Positions 34,301-43,744 are shown, counted from the stretch's first letter. The stretch: 64,000 nucleotides of DNA from an uncultured Anaeromusa sp. (GCF_963676855.1 NZ_OY781460.1:2716501-2780500); one strand, 5' to 3'. Translations and numbers: made by a program. Notes: generated by a model from the sequence alone, not told the origin.

Positions 34301-35254
34301 TTACGCCTTAAAGCGAGTTGCCTGCTGCAAATGCTCCATTACGCCGGGAATGCCCGAAACCAGATCTTGCATGACTGTTTCCACCGACTGAATTTCTCGA
34401 ATCATACCGGCAATTTGGCCCACCATCACAGACCCATAGTCCACATCGCCTTCTTGTGCGGCCAAACGCAATTTCCCAGCTCCCATTTGATCCAGTTCTT
34501 CCGTTGTTGCGCCTGTTCGTTCGCGCTCCATATATTCTTTAGTCAGTTTGTTCTGTAAAACGCGTACAGGATGCCCGGTGCTTACGCCGGTAACAACCGT
34601 CGAGCGCTCTTTCGCTTTTACCAAAGCCTGCTTGTATCGTTCATGCACAAGGCATTCTGTAGTGGCCACAAAGCGAGTGCCAATCTGCACACCTTGGGCT
34701 CCTAACGCTAACGCCGCCACAACACCTCGGGAGTCGGCAATACCGCCAGCAGCAATAACCGGAATGGAAACTGCATCCACAACCTGCGGCACTAAAGCCA
34801 TGGTCGATACTTCGCCCACATGTCCGCCGCTCTCATGTCCCTCCGCCACTAAGGCATCAACACCCGTACGTTCCAGGCGCTTCGCCAATGCAACTGAAGC
34901 TACCACTGGAATAATCCGAGCTCCAATACCCTTAAGCGCCGGAATATATTCTCCCGGATTACCAGCGCCGGTCGTCACAACCTGCACTTTCTCATCAACA
35001 ACAACCTGCATAACCTCTTTGACAAAAGGAGACATCAACATAACATTGACGCCAAACACCTTAGTTGTCAATTCTTTAGCTCGACGAATTTCCTTGCGCA
35101 AGGCATCCGGCGGCATATGTCCAGCGCCGATAAGTCCTAAGCCGCCAGCATTAGAAACCGCCGCCGCCAACTCAGCCGTAGCCACCCAGGCCATGCCTCC
35201 TTGAATAATAGGATATTTAATGTTCAATAATTCGCAAATCTGATTACTCACCAA
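34301..35254 (-). CDS. fabK: Enoyl-ACP reductase II (FabK)
   Basis: The 317-residue FMN enzyme has YPIIQGGMAWVAT, VAEGHESGGHVGEVSTMALVP and VIAAGGIADSRGVVAALALGA. It reduces enoyl-ACP and replaces FabI in many Firmicutes. It starts at TTG 35254 (or GTG 35251) and overlaps fabH by 11 nt. The catalytic His of the GHESGGH loop is kept. Confidence 0.94.
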   Translation of the reverse strand: MVSNQICELLNIKYPIIQGGMAWVATAELAAAVSNAGGLGLIGAGHMPPDALRKEIRRAKELTTKVFGVNVMLMSPFVKEVMQVVVDEKVQVVTTGAGNPGEYIPALKGIGARIIPVVASVALAKRLERTGVDALVAEGHESGGHVGEVSTMALVPQVVDAVSIPVIAAGGIADSRGVVAALALGAQGVQIGTRFVATTECLVHERYKQALVKAKERSTVVTGVSTGHPVRVLQNKLTKEYMERERTGATTEELDQMGAGKLRLAAQEGDVDYGSVMVGQIAGMIREIQSVETVMQDLVSGIPGVMEHLQQATRFKA

Positions 35255-36263
35255 CAGATGAATCCTCCTTATACCAGCGAAGCACGCATGCAGCCCAGGT
35301 CAAACCTGCACCGAAGCCTACGAGCACTAGCTTGTCTCCGTTTTTGACCTTGCCTTCAAGTACTGCTTCTTCCAGGGCGATCGGGATTGATGCAGCCGAC
35401 GTATTCCCATAACGATCTACATTGACATGCACTTTCTCCATCGGCAATTGCAATCGTTTCGCAGCTGATTGGATAATCCGAATGTTGGCTTGATGGGGAA
35501 TCAAATAATCCACATCCGCATCAGTCATGCCCGCTTTTTGTAAAGCTTTTTGCGCTGCTTCCCCCATGACTTTAATAGCAAATTTAAATACTTCGTTGCC
35601 GTTCATATGCACATAATGCAAACGTTGGGCTACCGTTTCGGCAGTTGGCGGACGCCGAGAACCGCCAGCTGGCATTTTTAATAGTTCTCCGCCATGCCCG
35701 TCTGCCCCTAGTTCCACACCCAGTACGCCATATCCTTCCGGAACCGGTCCGATTACTGCGGCACCAGCGCCATCGCCGAAAAGCACGCACGTATTGCGGT
35801 CCGTCCAATCCAAAATTTTCGAAAGCGTTTCCGCGCCAATAACCAGCACCCGCTGATATAAGCCAGCTTGCACAAATTGTGTCGCCACTGTCAAGCCGTA
35901 GACAAAACCGGAACATCCTGCCGCCAAATCAAAGGCTGCTGCATGAGTCGCTCCAATCTTTTCTTGTACCAAGCAAGCCGTCGAAGGAAAAAACATATCC
36001 GGCGTCGCAGTGGCCACAATAATCAGCTCCAGCTCTTCTGCGCTAATGCCTGCATGAGCTAACGCCCGCTTGGCTGCCTCCGCAGCGATATCGGAAGTGG
36101 CTGTCGCTTCGTCCGCCACATGACGCTGTTTGATTCCCGTCCGGGAAACAATCCATTCGTCAGAAGTATCTACTATCTGCTCTAGCTCAGCATTGGTCAA
36201 AATGCGCTCAGGCACGTAACTGCCTATACCTAAAATTCCAGCAGACAGCTTATTCTCCGCCAT
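35244..36263 (-). CDS. fabH: 3-oxoacyl-ACP synthase III
   Basis: The 339-residue condensing enzyme starts fatty-acid synthesis from an acyl-CoA. Its triad is visible: AAGCSGFVYG (Cys), IPHQANIRI (His) and YGNTSAASIP (Asn). It overlaps plsX by 14 nt and fabK by 11 nt, indicating tight coupling. Confidence 0.97.
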   Translation of the reverse strand: MAENKLSAGILGIGSYVPERILTNAELEQIVDTSDEWIVSRTGIKQRHVADEATATSDIAAEAAKRALAHAGISAEELELIIVATATPDMFFPSTACLVQEKIGATHAAAFDLAAGCSGFVYGLTVATQFVQAGLYQRVLVIGAETLSKILDWTDRNTCVLFGDGAGAAVIGPVPEGYGVLGVELGADGHGGELLKMPAGGSRRPPTAETVAQRLHYVHMNGNEVFKFAIKVMGEAAQKALQKAGMTDADVDYLIPHQANIRIIQSAAKRLQLPMEKVHVNVDRYGNTSAASIPIALEEAVLEGKVKNGDKLVLVGFGAGLTWAACVLRWYKEDSSVGE

Positions 36264-37272
36264 GCGTCAGCACCTCCTCTTTTGCAATCATTTCACTAAT
36301 ATGGGTCGCCACTTGCTGTTCCGTAAATTCCTTGGCTACGCGAACTGCGTTTTTAATCGCTTTGGCTTTAGAACTGCCGTGACAAATAATACAGCAACCG
36401 TTTACGCCTAACAAAGGCGCACCACCATACTCAGCATAATCCAACTTTTTTCGCAAACGTTTTAAAACCGGCAATAACATTAAAGATGCCATTTTTGTTA
36501 AAAACCCGCTTTGTTGAACGGCATCTTTTAGTAATCGCATAATGGCGCTGGCTAAGCCTTCACCAAACTTCAGAACCACGTTCCCCACAAAGCCATCGCA
36601 AACCACAACATCGACAGTCCCTTTCGGGATATCTCGCCCTTCAACATTACCAATAAAGTTAATGTTTTGTACTTGCGCCAGCAATGGATAGGTCGACAGC
36701 GTCAATTCATTTCCTTTGGTCTCTTCTTCACCAATACTCAACAAACCAACGCGAGGAGATTCAACCCCTAACACATATTGTGCGTAAATGGATCCCATAA
36801 TGGCGCTTTGCACTAAATGTTTTGGTTTGCTGTCCACATTAGCGCCCGAATCCAGCAGCATGGTCGTTCCCGTTAAATTAGGAATCGGAGTTGCAATAGT
36901 CGCACGTTCAATCTTGGGCAGTCGTCCCAATCCAAACAAGGCAGCCGCCACAGCAGCTCCTGTACTTCCAGCTGAAATCACCGCTGCACACTCGCCTTCT
37001 TTGACTAAGCGTGTAGCAACCACCACCGAAGCATCCCTCTTTTTCCGAACTGCTGCGCCGGGAGACTCGTGCATATCAATCACTTCCGACGCATGATGTA
37101 CAAAAATATGCTCGCCTTCGCGCACGCCATGCTTACGCATGGTTTCGCGCAACAACGTCTCATCGCCTACGAGTACAATATCACAGCCATAGTCTTTCAC
37201 AGCCGCCATGGCGCCTAAAAGAATTTCTTCCGGCGCATGATCGCCTCCCATGGCATCAATCGCAACTTTCAT
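36250..37272 (-). CDS. plsX: Phosphate acyltransferase PlsX
   Basis: The 340-residue enzyme makes acyl-phosphate from acyl-ACP for phospholipid synthesis. It shows VAIDAMGGDHAPEEILLGA, SAGSTGAAVAAALFGLGRL and YAEYGGAPLLGVNG. ATG 37272 overlaps the fapR stop; a TTG one codon earlier is possible. Confidence 0.96.
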   Translation of the reverse strand: MKVAIDAMGGDHAPEEILLGAMAAVKDYGCDIVLVGDETLLRETMRKHGVREGEHIFVHHASEVIDMHESPGAAVRKKRDASVVVATRLVKEGECAAVISAGSTGAAVAAALFGLGRLPKIERATIATPIPNLTGTTMLLDSGANVDSKPKHLVQSAIMGSIYAQYVLGVESPRVGLLSIGEEETKGNELTLSTYPLLAQVQNINFIGNVEGRDIPKGTVDVVVCDGFVGNVVLKFGEGLASAIMRLLKDAVQQSGFLTKMASLMLLPVLKRLRKKLDYAEYGGAPLLGVNGCCIICHGSSKAKAIKNAVRVAKEFTEQQVATHISEMIAKEEVLTHGGE

Positions 37273-37841
37273 CAATTTTCGCCCTCCGAGTTCACTGCAA
37301 CCATAATGAATTTGGCCCGGAACACCTCTTCTAGCTCATTACGGGTTTTTACCCAAATAAAAACTTTGTTCCCGCGGACGCGAATCACTTCCGCCTTGGC
37401 CACTAGTTTTTCCCCGGCCCGTACCGGTGCTTTGTATTTTATATTAGCCACGCCGGTTACCGCAGCAGGCGCATCCATAACAGCCAGAGCCAACGAATTG
37501 GCCTGGGAAAAAATATAATGTCCTCTGGCAATCTTAGTCTTTGCCAGCACCATGTCTTCCGTAACTTCCAATACAGAAATGGCCGTCCGGCCTACTTCTA
37601 AATCAACCAATTCACCCACAACATCGTCTTCCGCAATAGCTCGCAATTTGTTTTGAGCCCGCTGTGCCATAAGTTTGGTTCGCTCTCTCAACTCGGGGAT
37701 TCCCAGCTCCATGCGATCCAGACGAATAGTTTGCACGCTGACTCCAAATTCCACAGCTAGCTCCTCATCGCGCAAAAACGGATGAGTAGAAATCTTTTCC
37801 GTTAACAGATCTTGTCGTATACGTTTATTCATGCGCGCCAT
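37272..37841 (-). CDS. fapR: Fatty-acid and phospholipid regulator FapR
   Basis: The 189-residue repressor has an N-terminal HTH (DEELAVEFGVSVQTIRLDR) and a C-terminal hot-dog domain that binds malonyl-CoA (GHYIFSQANSLALAVMD). Malonyl-CoA releases it from DNA. It heads the fapR-plsX-fabH-fabK-fabD-fabG-acpP operon and has its own operator in its promoter (37856-37872), so the operon is autoregulated. Confidence 0.95.
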   Translation of the reverse strand: MARMNKRIRQDLLTEKISTHPFLRDEELAVEFGVSVQTIRLDRMELGIPELRERTKLMAQRAQNKLRAIAEDDVVGELVDLEVGRTAISVLEVTEDMVLAKTKIARGHYIFSQANSLALAVMDAPAAVTGVANIKYKAPVRAGEKLVAKAEVIRVRGNKVFIWVKTRNELEEVFRAKFIMVAVNSEGEN

Positions 37842-37855
37842 ATCATCACCTAATC

Positions 37856-37872
37856 TTAGAAACTGGTACTAA
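37856..37872. promoter_or_regulatory. FapR operator
   Basis: TTAGAAACTGGTACTAA matches a palindromic FapR site (TTAGTACCAGGTACTAA) at 14 of 17 positions. It lies just downstream of the promoter at 37888-37917, where bound FapR would block initiation. Confidence 0.75.
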
Positions 37873-37887
37873 AATCACATCGTCCTC

Positions 37888-37917
37888 ATTATAGCGGAGA
37901 CATGACGCAATTGGCAA
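37888..37917 (-). promoter_or_regulatory. Promoter of the fapR-plsX-fab operon
   Basis: TTGCCA, 18 bp, TATAAT on the minus strand, about 47 nt before fapR. Confidence 0.8.
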
Positions 37918-37970
37918 GCAAAAAATGAAAGGAGCAACTTGCAGACAGGCTGCAAGCTTGCTCCTTTCAT
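37918..37970 (-). terminator. Terminator after rpmF
   Basis: ATGAAAGGAGCAA and TTGCTCCTTTCAT pair with a small inner stem (TTGCAG/CTGCAA), followed by TTTTT on the minus strand. Confidence 0.9.
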
Positions 37971-37976
37971 TCGGGA

Positions 37977-38153
37977 TTATTCCACGGTGACAACCGCTTT
38001 TCCGTTGTAGTGACCGCAATCAGGGCACACGCGGTGAGGCATTTTGGGCTCATGGCACTGCGGGCAAGGTACGAAGCCCGGAGCCGTCAGTTTCCAGTTT
38101 GCACGCCGTCTGTCACGACGGGCTTTAGACATTTTACGCTTTGGTACTGCCAT
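37977..38153 (-). CDS. rpmF: Ribosomal protein L32
   Basis: The 58-residue protein starts [20 protein letters not shown] and has a zinc ribbon CPQC...CPDC (Cys 30, 33, 43, 46). It is the zinc-binding form of bL32. It follows the DUF177 gene by 29 nt and has a strong terminator after it, separating it from fapR. Confidence 0.97.
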   Translation of the reverse strand: MAVPKRKMSKARRDRRRANWKLTAPGFVPCPQCHEPKMPHRVCPDCGHYNGKAVVTVE

Positions 38154-38182
38154 GGTCTGGTTCCACCTCCTTTAATGGTAGG

Positions 38183-38683
38183 CTACTGTTTAGAATCAAG
38201 CAACTGTTTGAGAGCAGCCAGCCTGGGATCAATGGCTTCATGATCGCAATCGCACTCACTTTGATTACGATCCTGGCCGCACACCGGGCATAAGCCCTTA
38301 CAATCCAGTCGGCACACTTTCTTCATGGGTTCCGCCAGCAACAGCGTATCCCGTACCAGGTCAGTCAAATCCAGCTCATCGCCCTCATACACGCTATATT
38401 CAGCGTCTTGCGGCAATGGGCTTTCTTGCGATGTTTCCCGATATTCCTGTCGAAATTCTTCAACAAGCTCGGTCTCATAGTCCCGCAAGCAACGCTGGCA
38501 TTCAAAGGAGGCCAACGCACGCATCGTGCCGGAAACCACCATATGACCACCACTGTTGGCAACTGCCCCTGAAACGGAAATGGGTCCCCGCAACCAGAAA
38601 AGCTCTTCTGCCGCAGGCACCTCGAAGGCAAACGAAAATTGCTTGCCTGTTGCATGTCGGAGTGAAACAACGTTGAGTTTCAT
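38183..38683 (-). CDS. yceD: YceD/DUF177 family protein
   Basis: The 166-residue protein has the DUF177 region (ASFECQRCLRDYETELVEEF) and the conserved CRLDCKGLCPVCGQDRN with a following CDCD. It is universally linked to rpmF and in some organisms acts in 23S rRNA processing. The start ATG 38683 follows GAGGTG. Confidence 0.92.
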   Translation of the reverse strand: MKLNVVSLRHATGKQFSFAFEVPAAEELFWLRGPISVSGAVANSGGHMVVSGTMRALASFECQRCLRDYETELVEEFRQEYRETSQESPLPQDAEYSVYEGDELDLTDLVRDTLLLAEPMKKVCRLDCKGLCPVCGQDRNQSECDCDHEAIDPRLAALKQLLDSKQ

Positions 38684-38707
38684 CACTTCTCACCTCAACC
38701 TTCGTCT

Positions 38708-38736
38708 ATTATATCCACCGAGGCGAGCCTTGTCAA
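38708..38736 (-). promoter_or_regulatory. Strong promoter of yceD-rpmF
   Basis: Perfect TTGACA, 17 bp, TATAAT on the minus strand, with a leader of about 18 nt. Confidence 0.92.
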
Positions 38737-38751
38737 GAAAAGACCATGACA

Positions 38752-38783
38752 GAAGCCGGCAGGATAAAAACCGCTGCCGGCTT
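38752..38783 (-). terminator. Hairpin after ackA
   Basis: GAAGCCGGCAG and CTGCCGGCTTC form an 11-bp stem on the minus strand 25 nt after the ackA stop. The following T-rich run is interrupted (ATGGTCTTTTCTT). Confidence 0.65.
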
Positions 38784-38807
38784 CCACTTCAGGCAAGTTA
38801 GAAAAAC

Positions 38808-40004
38808 TCAACCAAGGCAGATCGATTTCGTATCGCGGGCAATCATCAACTCTTCGTTAGTAGGAATGACGAACAGCTTCACTTTGGAATCAGCCGTGCT
38901 GATTTCGCAAGCTTTACCGCGAACATTATTGCGGGTTTTATCAATTTTAGCTCCTAAATAGCCAAACGCTTCAGCGATATTTTCGCGCATCGAGATGGAG
39001 TTTTCCCCCAACCCAGCAGTGAAGACAATCGCGTCTACGCCGTTCATGGCAGCGGCATAAGCGCCCACATATTTTTGCACGCGATAAGCGAATACATCCA
39101 GCGCCAACTGCGCTCTTTCGTTGCCTTCATCAGCAGCGCCTTCGATATCTCGGAAGTCGCTGGAAACACCGGAAATCCCCAGTACGCCGGACTCTTTATT
39201 AATATAGCTGTCGATTGCATCGGCATCCATATTTTCTTTTTTCATCAACATCGGTAAAATAGCCGGGTCAATGTCACCACAGCGAGTTCCCATGACAAGG
39301 CCCTCCAGCGGAGTCAGCCCCATGCTGGTATCCACCACTGCCCCGTTTTTAACAGCGGCAACGCTGGATCCATTCCCCAAATGACAGGTAATGACTTTAA
39401 TGTCTTCCGGTTTTTTGCCCATCATCTCCGCGCACTGTTGGGAAACAAATTTGTGCGAAGTACCATGGAAACCATAGCGACGAATGCCGTGTTTCTTATA
39501 GACTTCATAAGGCAAGCCATAAATAAAAGCATGTTTCGGCATGGTCTGATGGAATGCGGTATCAAACACACCCACTTGAGCTACACCAGGCATTAATTTT
39601 TCACAAGCTTTAATTCCTAAGATATTCGGAGGATTATGCAACGGCGCCATTTCAATGCACTCTTCCAGGGCATCCATGACTGCATCATTGATGCGTACCG
39701 ATGTAGCAAATTTTTCAGCACCATGAACCACGCGATGGCCTACGGCGGAAATTTCATTCATGGCCTTGATGACGCCATGTTTAGCATCAACCAACGCATT
39801 CAAAACTAACTTGATTGCCACGCTGTGATCTGGAATCTCAGTTTCAATAGTCACTTTGTCGGCTTCGCCAGGCTGATGTTTCAGCACAGAGCCTTCAATG
39901 CCGATCCGTTCCACAAGACCTTTAGCCAATACCGACTCGTCCGCCATGTTGAAGAGCTGATACTTCAACGAGGAACTGCCACAATTGATAACTAGTACTT
40001 TCAC
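38808..40004 (-). CDS. ackA: Acetate kinase
   Basis: The 398-residue enzyme interconverts acetate and acetyl phosphate, with ATP yield in fermentation. It has [36 protein letters not shown] and the late FTAGLGENS. It starts at GTG 40004 with GGGGGA upstream; the frame to 40091 is leader. No pta is adjacent. Confidence 0.96.
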   Translation of the reverse strand: MKVLVINCGSSSLKYQLFNMADESVLAKGLVERIGIEGSVLKHQPGEADKVTIETEIPDHSVAIKLVLNALVDAKHGVIKAMNEISAVGHRVVHGAEKFATSVRINDAVMDALEECIEMAPLHNPPNILGIKACEKLMPGVAQVGVFDTAFHQTMPKHAFIYGLPYEVYKKHGIRRYGFHGTSHKFVSQQCAEMMGKKPEDIKVITCHLGNGSSVAAVKNGAVVDTSMGLTPLEGLVMGTRCGDIDPAILPMLMKKENMDADAIDSYINKESGVLGISGVSSDFRDIEGAADEGNERAQLALDVFAYRVQKYVGAYAAAMNGVDAIVFTAGLGENSISMRENIAEAFGYLGAKIDKTRNNVRGKACEISTADSKVKLFVIPTNEELMIARDTKSICLG

Positions 40005-40070
40005 CTTCGAAATCCCCCTTAAATTGATGGAATAGATTAAATTTTTACGAAATCCTACTAAATAAAACAA

Positions 40071-40096
40071 ATGTTGTGACTTTAAAGCCACAACAT
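40071..40096. promoter_or_regulatory. Palindrome between ackA and tmcAL
   Basis: ATGTTGTG and CACAACAT flank a short centre containing CTTTAAAG. It lies 66 nt before the ackA start in the 248-nt divergent intergenic region. It may be an operator or a leader hairpin. TTGTCAAG/CTTGACAA at about 40197-40204 could serve overlapping divergent promoters. Confidence 0.45.
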
Positions 40097-40252
40097 CATT
40101 TCTATCGGATTTTCATTTTTTTATTCTTCGACAAAACTTTTCTCATCCCTTCTTCTATAGAAAAATTTATTATTTATTTGCAGAAAATCACCAAATTTGT
40201 CAAGAAAAGTGCTAAACTCCAGATAATTAGAACACTAGAGAAGGAGGTCTCC

Positions 40253-41488
40253 ATGTCTGTCACTGGCATTATCGCAGAATACAACCCCTTTCATACCGGT
40301 CATGCTTGGCAAATCGCCGAAGCTCGCCGCCATTGCGGCCAGGCTCCTGTCATCGTCGCCATGAGTGGCTCTTTTGTTCAACGCGGCGAGCCAGCTATTT
40401 TTGACAAATGGCGTCGGGCCGAACTGGCCGTTTTAGGAGGCGCCGATCTAGTCTTGGAACTCCCCTTCGTTTTTGCCTGTCGCAGTGCGGAAGCCTTCGC
40501 CCAAGGAGGCGTACGCCTTCTCGCCGCAACCGGCCTGGTTTCCACTTTGGTTTTTAGCGCTGAAATGCCTGATTTGACCTGGCTGCAACAAATAGCCCGA
40601 CAAAAAGACACGCCCGAAACACGTGAACGCTTGCATAATTCCCTACAAAAAGGGCTGTCCTACGGGGCAGCGCTTGGGGCCGCCCTGGGACAAACTGAAG
40701 CTGCTTCAAATGCTCTTGCCTTGCCCAACAACATCCTCGCCTTGGAATATCTGAGCGCGCTCGCCAAATACGCCCCGGCCCTGCGTCCGCTTGCGCTGCC
40801 GCGTCAAGGTTCCGGTTACCATCAGGACGATTTGCCTGCATCCGGCTATGCCAGCGCCACAGCCTTGCGGCAGCAGTTACTCCAATCAGCCTCTCCAGGA
40901 TTATCTTCGTTCTTTCCCCCTGCCGTTTGGCAGCGTCTTCTGTCTTCGCCAACACAGCCCATGACCTTTCGCTCCCTAGAGCTTCCGTTGCTACAGCACT
41001 TACGCAGCAGCTATGCGGAAGAACTCGCTCTTTTGCCTGATATGGAACCTGGTTTGGAATGGCGTCTTTTACAATGTGCCCGTACATCACTAACAGCAGA
41101 AGAATTGCTGACAAAAGTAAAAACAAAACGTTATGCCCGCACTAGACTGCAGCGTTTGATGATCTATAGCCTTTTGCGATTTCCAGACACCATCGCCAAG
41201 CAAGCAAGCCTTGACGGCCCCGCCTATCTGCGCGTTCTCGCTTTCAACACAACTGGCCGCGCTTTGCTGCAACAAATGAAAAAGAAAGCGCATCTACCAG
41301 TCATTACCCGCGGCGCAGCCCTAAGCCGCTCCAAAGCGCTCCAGACTGCCCCCCTGCCAAGTAATTCCCCTCTTGCTTGTTGGCAATGGGACGTCCGGGC
41401 CACGGACCTTTACGCTTTCGCCAATGGCCAGGCGAGCGGGCTGGATTTCCTCCGTTCCCCTGTCTATCTACCAGAAAGCAGCTCTTGA
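40253..41488 (+). CDS. tmcAL: tRNA(Met) cytidine acetate ligase
   Basis: The 411-residue protein has an N-terminal nucleotidyl-transferase fold with TGIIAEYNPFHTGH (HxGH-type) and SGSFVQRGEPAIFDKWRRAE, the TmcAL (formerly YlbM) family. It uses acetate and ATP to make N4-acetylcytidine at the wobble position of elongator tRNA-Met. The start follows AAGGAGG. It is divergent from ackA. Its 3' end overlaps the convergent patatin gene by 25 nt. Confidence 0.9.
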   Translation: MSVTGIIAEYNPFHTGHAWQIAEARRHCGQAPVIVAMSGSFVQRGEPAIFDKWRRAELAVLGGADLVLELPFVFACRSAEAFAQGGVRLLAATGLVSTLVFSAEMPDLTWLQQIARQKDTPETRERLHNSLQKGLSYGAALGAALGQTEAASNALALPNNILALEYLSALAKYAPALRPLALPRQGSGYHQDDLPASGYASATALRQQLLQSASPGLSSFFPPAVWQRLLSSPTQPMTFRSLELPLLQHLRSSYAEELALLPDMEPGLEWRLLQCARTSLTAEELLTKVKTKRYARTRLQRLMIYSLLRFPDTIAKQASLDGPAYLRVLAFNTTGRALLQQMKKKAHLPVITRGAALSRSKALQTAPLPSNSPLACWQWDVRATDLYAFANGQASGLDFLRSPVYLPESSS

Positions 41489-42237
41489 ATAACAGGCAGA
41501 GCTGCTTGAGCCGCCACGCGTCCTAGCGCCACGCATTCCTTGAGATGATTAAAGGAACTTGGGGATACATACCCTACATTAGGTTGCAGCAACACATCCC
41601 AGTCACGGTGCTTATGCCGAAGCAGCTCCCGTTCCATAATGTCAATGGAACGCAGCATAACATCCACAAAACTTTTTACGTCCGGCGCTTCTTCTTTGCT
41701 CGTCAAATCCACTGCAACCACTACATCCACGCCCATCTCACGCGCCAAATCACTGGGAACTGGATTTAAAACCGCACCGTCCACCAACAGCATGTCCTGC
41801 CATTCAAACGGCAGGAATACACCAGGTACCGATACGCTGGCCCTCACCGCCGCCGACACCGGACCTTCTGTAAAAATAACTTCTTTGCCGCTTTTCAAAT
41901 CGGCGGCTACAATACGCAACGGAATATCCAACTGAGCAAATGTTTTTTTCTGCAGCAGCACTTCCATCGTTCCCCATATTCGTTTGCCCGAGAACATACC
42001 GAGTTTCGACATATTCATATCCAACCAATGCGCTTTGGGCAAATGACAAGCTAATTTTAAAATATCCTGTGGCTTATGCCCGGCACAATACATCGCCCCC
42101 ACCAAGGCCCCAATACTGCAGCCGGCGATGCAATCAACGACAATTCCTTCTTCCTCCAAGACCTGCAGCACGCCCACATGAGCCAAACCACGCAGGCCTC
42201 CCGCTCCTAAAGCTAATCCTAGTCGCCGCCGCGTCAT
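41464..42237 (-). CDS. Patatin-like phospholipase family protein
   Basis: The 257-residue hydrolase has LGAGGLRGLAHVGVL (oxyanion), GCSIG (nucleophile Ser) and LVDGAVLNPVP (catalytic Asp), the complete patatin dyad. The start ATG 42237 follows AAGGAGGTG. It probably cleaves acyl chains of membrane lipids; the substrate is unknown. Confidence 0.9.
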   Translation of the reverse strand: MTRRRLGLALGAGGLRGLAHVGVLQVLEEEGIVVDCIAGCSIGALVGAMYCAGHKPQDILKLACHLPKAHWLDMNMSKLGMFSGKRIWGTMEVLLQKKTFAQLDIPLRIVAADLKSGKEVIFTEGPVSAAVRASVSVPGVFLPFEWQDMLLVDGAVLNPVPSDLAREMGVDVVVAVDLTSKEEAPDVKSFVDVMLRSIDIMERELLRHKHRDWDVLLQPNVGYVSPSSFNHLKECVALGRVAAQAALPVIQELLSGR

Positions 42238-42301
42238 TGCGCCACCTCCTTGCATCAATAATTTCTTTCATTATATAACAACTCGCCCTCGCTGGGAGAC
42301 A

Positions 42302-42337
42302 AAAACAAAAAGCCTCCGGGAAATTCCCGAAGGCTTA
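42302..42337 (-). terminator. Terminator of the first tRNA-Leu cluster
   Basis: AAGCCTTCGGGAA and TTCCCGGAGGCTT pair, followed by TTTGTTTTT on the minus strand. Confidence 0.85.
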
Positions 42338-42348
42338 TTACTGATAAA

Positions 42349-42434
42349 TGGTGCGGTAGAGAGGACTCGAACCTCCACAGGGTTGCCCCTACCAGCCCCT
42401 CAAGCTGGCGCGTCTGCCATTCCGCCACTACCGC
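42349..42434 (-). tRNA. tRNA-Leu (GAG)
   Basis: 86 nt including an encoded CCA. The acceptor stem is GCGGTAG/CTACCGC, the anticodon loop is TTGAGGG on a CCAGC/GCTGG stem, and the long variable arm is typical of leucine tRNA. Confidence 0.95.
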
Positions 42435-42449
42435 ATGAAACTATAAAGT

Positions 42450-42536
42450 TGGTGCGGTCGAGAGGACTTGAACCTCCATGAAGTTGCCTTCACTAGATCC
42501 TGAGTCTAGCGCGTCTGCCAATTCCGCCACGACCGC
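42450..42536 (-). tRNA. tRNA-Leu (CAG), copy 1
   Basis: 87 nt with encoded CCA. The acceptor is GCGGTCG/CGACCGC, with anticodon loop CTCAGGA on CTAGA/TCTAG and a long variable arm. It is identical to the copies at 42556 and 43844. Confidence 0.95.
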
Positions 42537-42555
42537 AAGAGGACTTTATTGAGTT

Positions 42556-42642
42556 TGGTGCGGTCGAGAGGACTTGAACCTCCATGAAGTTGCCTTCACT
42601 AGATCCTGAGTCTAGCGCGTCTGCCAATTCCGCCACGACCGC
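42556..42642 (-). tRNA. tRNA-Leu (CAG), copy 2
   Basis: 87 nt with CCA, same sequence as the copy at 42450. It is the first tRNA behind the promoter at 42686-42714. Confidence 0.95.
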
Positions 42643-42685
42643 AAAGCCAACTGCCATTGCAAATAGCAGCTTACCCACGTTGGCT

Positions 42686-42714
42686 ATTATAGCAGAGACC
42701 TCGCGCCAATGCAA
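42686..42714 (-). promoter_or_regulatory. Promoter of the first tRNA-Leu cluster
   Basis: TTGCAT, 17 bp, TATAAT on the minus strand, 44 nt before the first tRNA. Confidence 0.75.
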
Positions 42715-42751
42715 GAAAATCTTTGCATGAAACACCCGCAACTATTTCCAG

Positions 42752-43600
42752 TTATTTATATCTTTCCACAAACAGTTCCAGCTTTTTAGTATTATCATTT
42801 ACTTGACGCAAAATAGCGGCAATCTCTTCGGTTGTTGCAGCTTGCTCTTCACTAATCGCTCCAGTCGTTTCAATCGATTGATTGATCTCTGCAATAGCCC
42901 CATTTACTTGTTGCAACGTCTCCTGAATCTTTTTTACGGCCTCATTAGATTGATCTGCCAACTTGCGCACTTCTTCCGCCACAACCGCAAATCCCCGCCC
43001 ATGTTCACCGGCGCGAGCCGCTTCAATGGCTGCATTGAGTCCCAGCAAGTTGGTTTGCGCGGCAATCGTTCTGATGAATTCTAAAATACTGGCAGTATGA
43101 CGATTTTTTTCACCCAACGATTGCGCTTGTCCAATGGTCGCCTGTCCAGCTTTCGCTAATTCTCCTACACTCTTGGCGACTTGTTCAATGTTTTCCGAAG
43201 CTTGCGTAGTATCTGCTGCAAGCTCTTCGATCGTCTTGATCAATTGCAAACTATTTTGAAAATCGATGCCAGAACTCAAGGTACCAATCACTTCGCCGTG
43301 AATCCCATAAATCGGCGTAAAAATAGTTTTTATCGGCCGCCCATACACCGCTGGAGGAATATCGGCAAAGGTATCTTCCTTCATTGACAAACAACGCTCA
43401 ATCGTTTCAATACCGCCTATAGGTTTTCCCGCAGGAAGATCCAATTCAAATTCTTTTGCACGGTAATACGATAAGTATTCTTTACAGTCCGTCAAACCGA
43501 CTGCCATATCTTCCCGAACAATTCGGTTCATATAGGGCAACACCACTTTAAAAGCCTCAAGAATTTCCTCATTCGTTTTAAAAAAAGCATTTTGCGTCAT
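42752..43600 (-). CDS. Soluble methyl-accepting chemotaxis protein
   Basis: The 282-residue protein has no membrane helix. Residues 1-120 form a sensor-like domain (a PAS-type fold is suspected; [29 protein letters not shown]). The rest is a receptor signalling hairpin with the conserved tip [30 protein letters not shown]. The hairpin is short and methylation sites are not clear. It would signal from the cytoplasm to CheA. It lies between two tRNA-Leu clusters. Confidence 0.85.
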   Translation of the reverse strand: MTQNAFFKTNEEILEAFKVVLPYMNRIVREDMAVGLTDCKEYLSYYRAKEFELDLPAGKPIGGIETIERCLSMKEDTFADIPPAVYGRPIKTIFTPIYGIHGEVIGTLSSGIDFQNSLQLIKTIEELAADTTQASENIEQVAKSVGELAKAGQATIGQAQSLGEKNRHTASILEFIRTIAAQTNLLGLNAAIEAARAGEHGRGFAVVAEEVRKLADQSNEAVKKIQETLQQVNGAIAEINQSIETTGAISEEQAATTEEIAAILRQVNDNTKKLELFVERYK

Positions 43601-43705
43601 ACTAGCACCTCTTTTCTATAAAATAGCCTTTACACCGCCAGTATATCATAACTTTTTGGAATATTCTTCTTTTTTAATGTTGCAAAATATAAAACTAAAC
43701 AACGA

Positions 43706-43733
43706 AAAAGCCTGCAAAAAATTTTGCAGGCTT
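43706..43733 (-). terminator. Terminator of the second tRNA-Leu cluster
   Basis: AAGCCTGCAAAA and TTTTGCAGGCTT pair, followed by TTTCGTT on the minus strand. The other strand is also T-rich. Confidence 0.8.
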
Positions 43734-43744
43734 CTTTTTCTTTT

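Noticed and set aside
42752..43600. Chemoreceptor gene between tRNA clusters as an inserted mobile element
   Set aside because: No recombinase, direct repeats ending in tRNA 3' fragments, or inverted repeats were seen. Segmental tRNA duplication explains the layout more simply.
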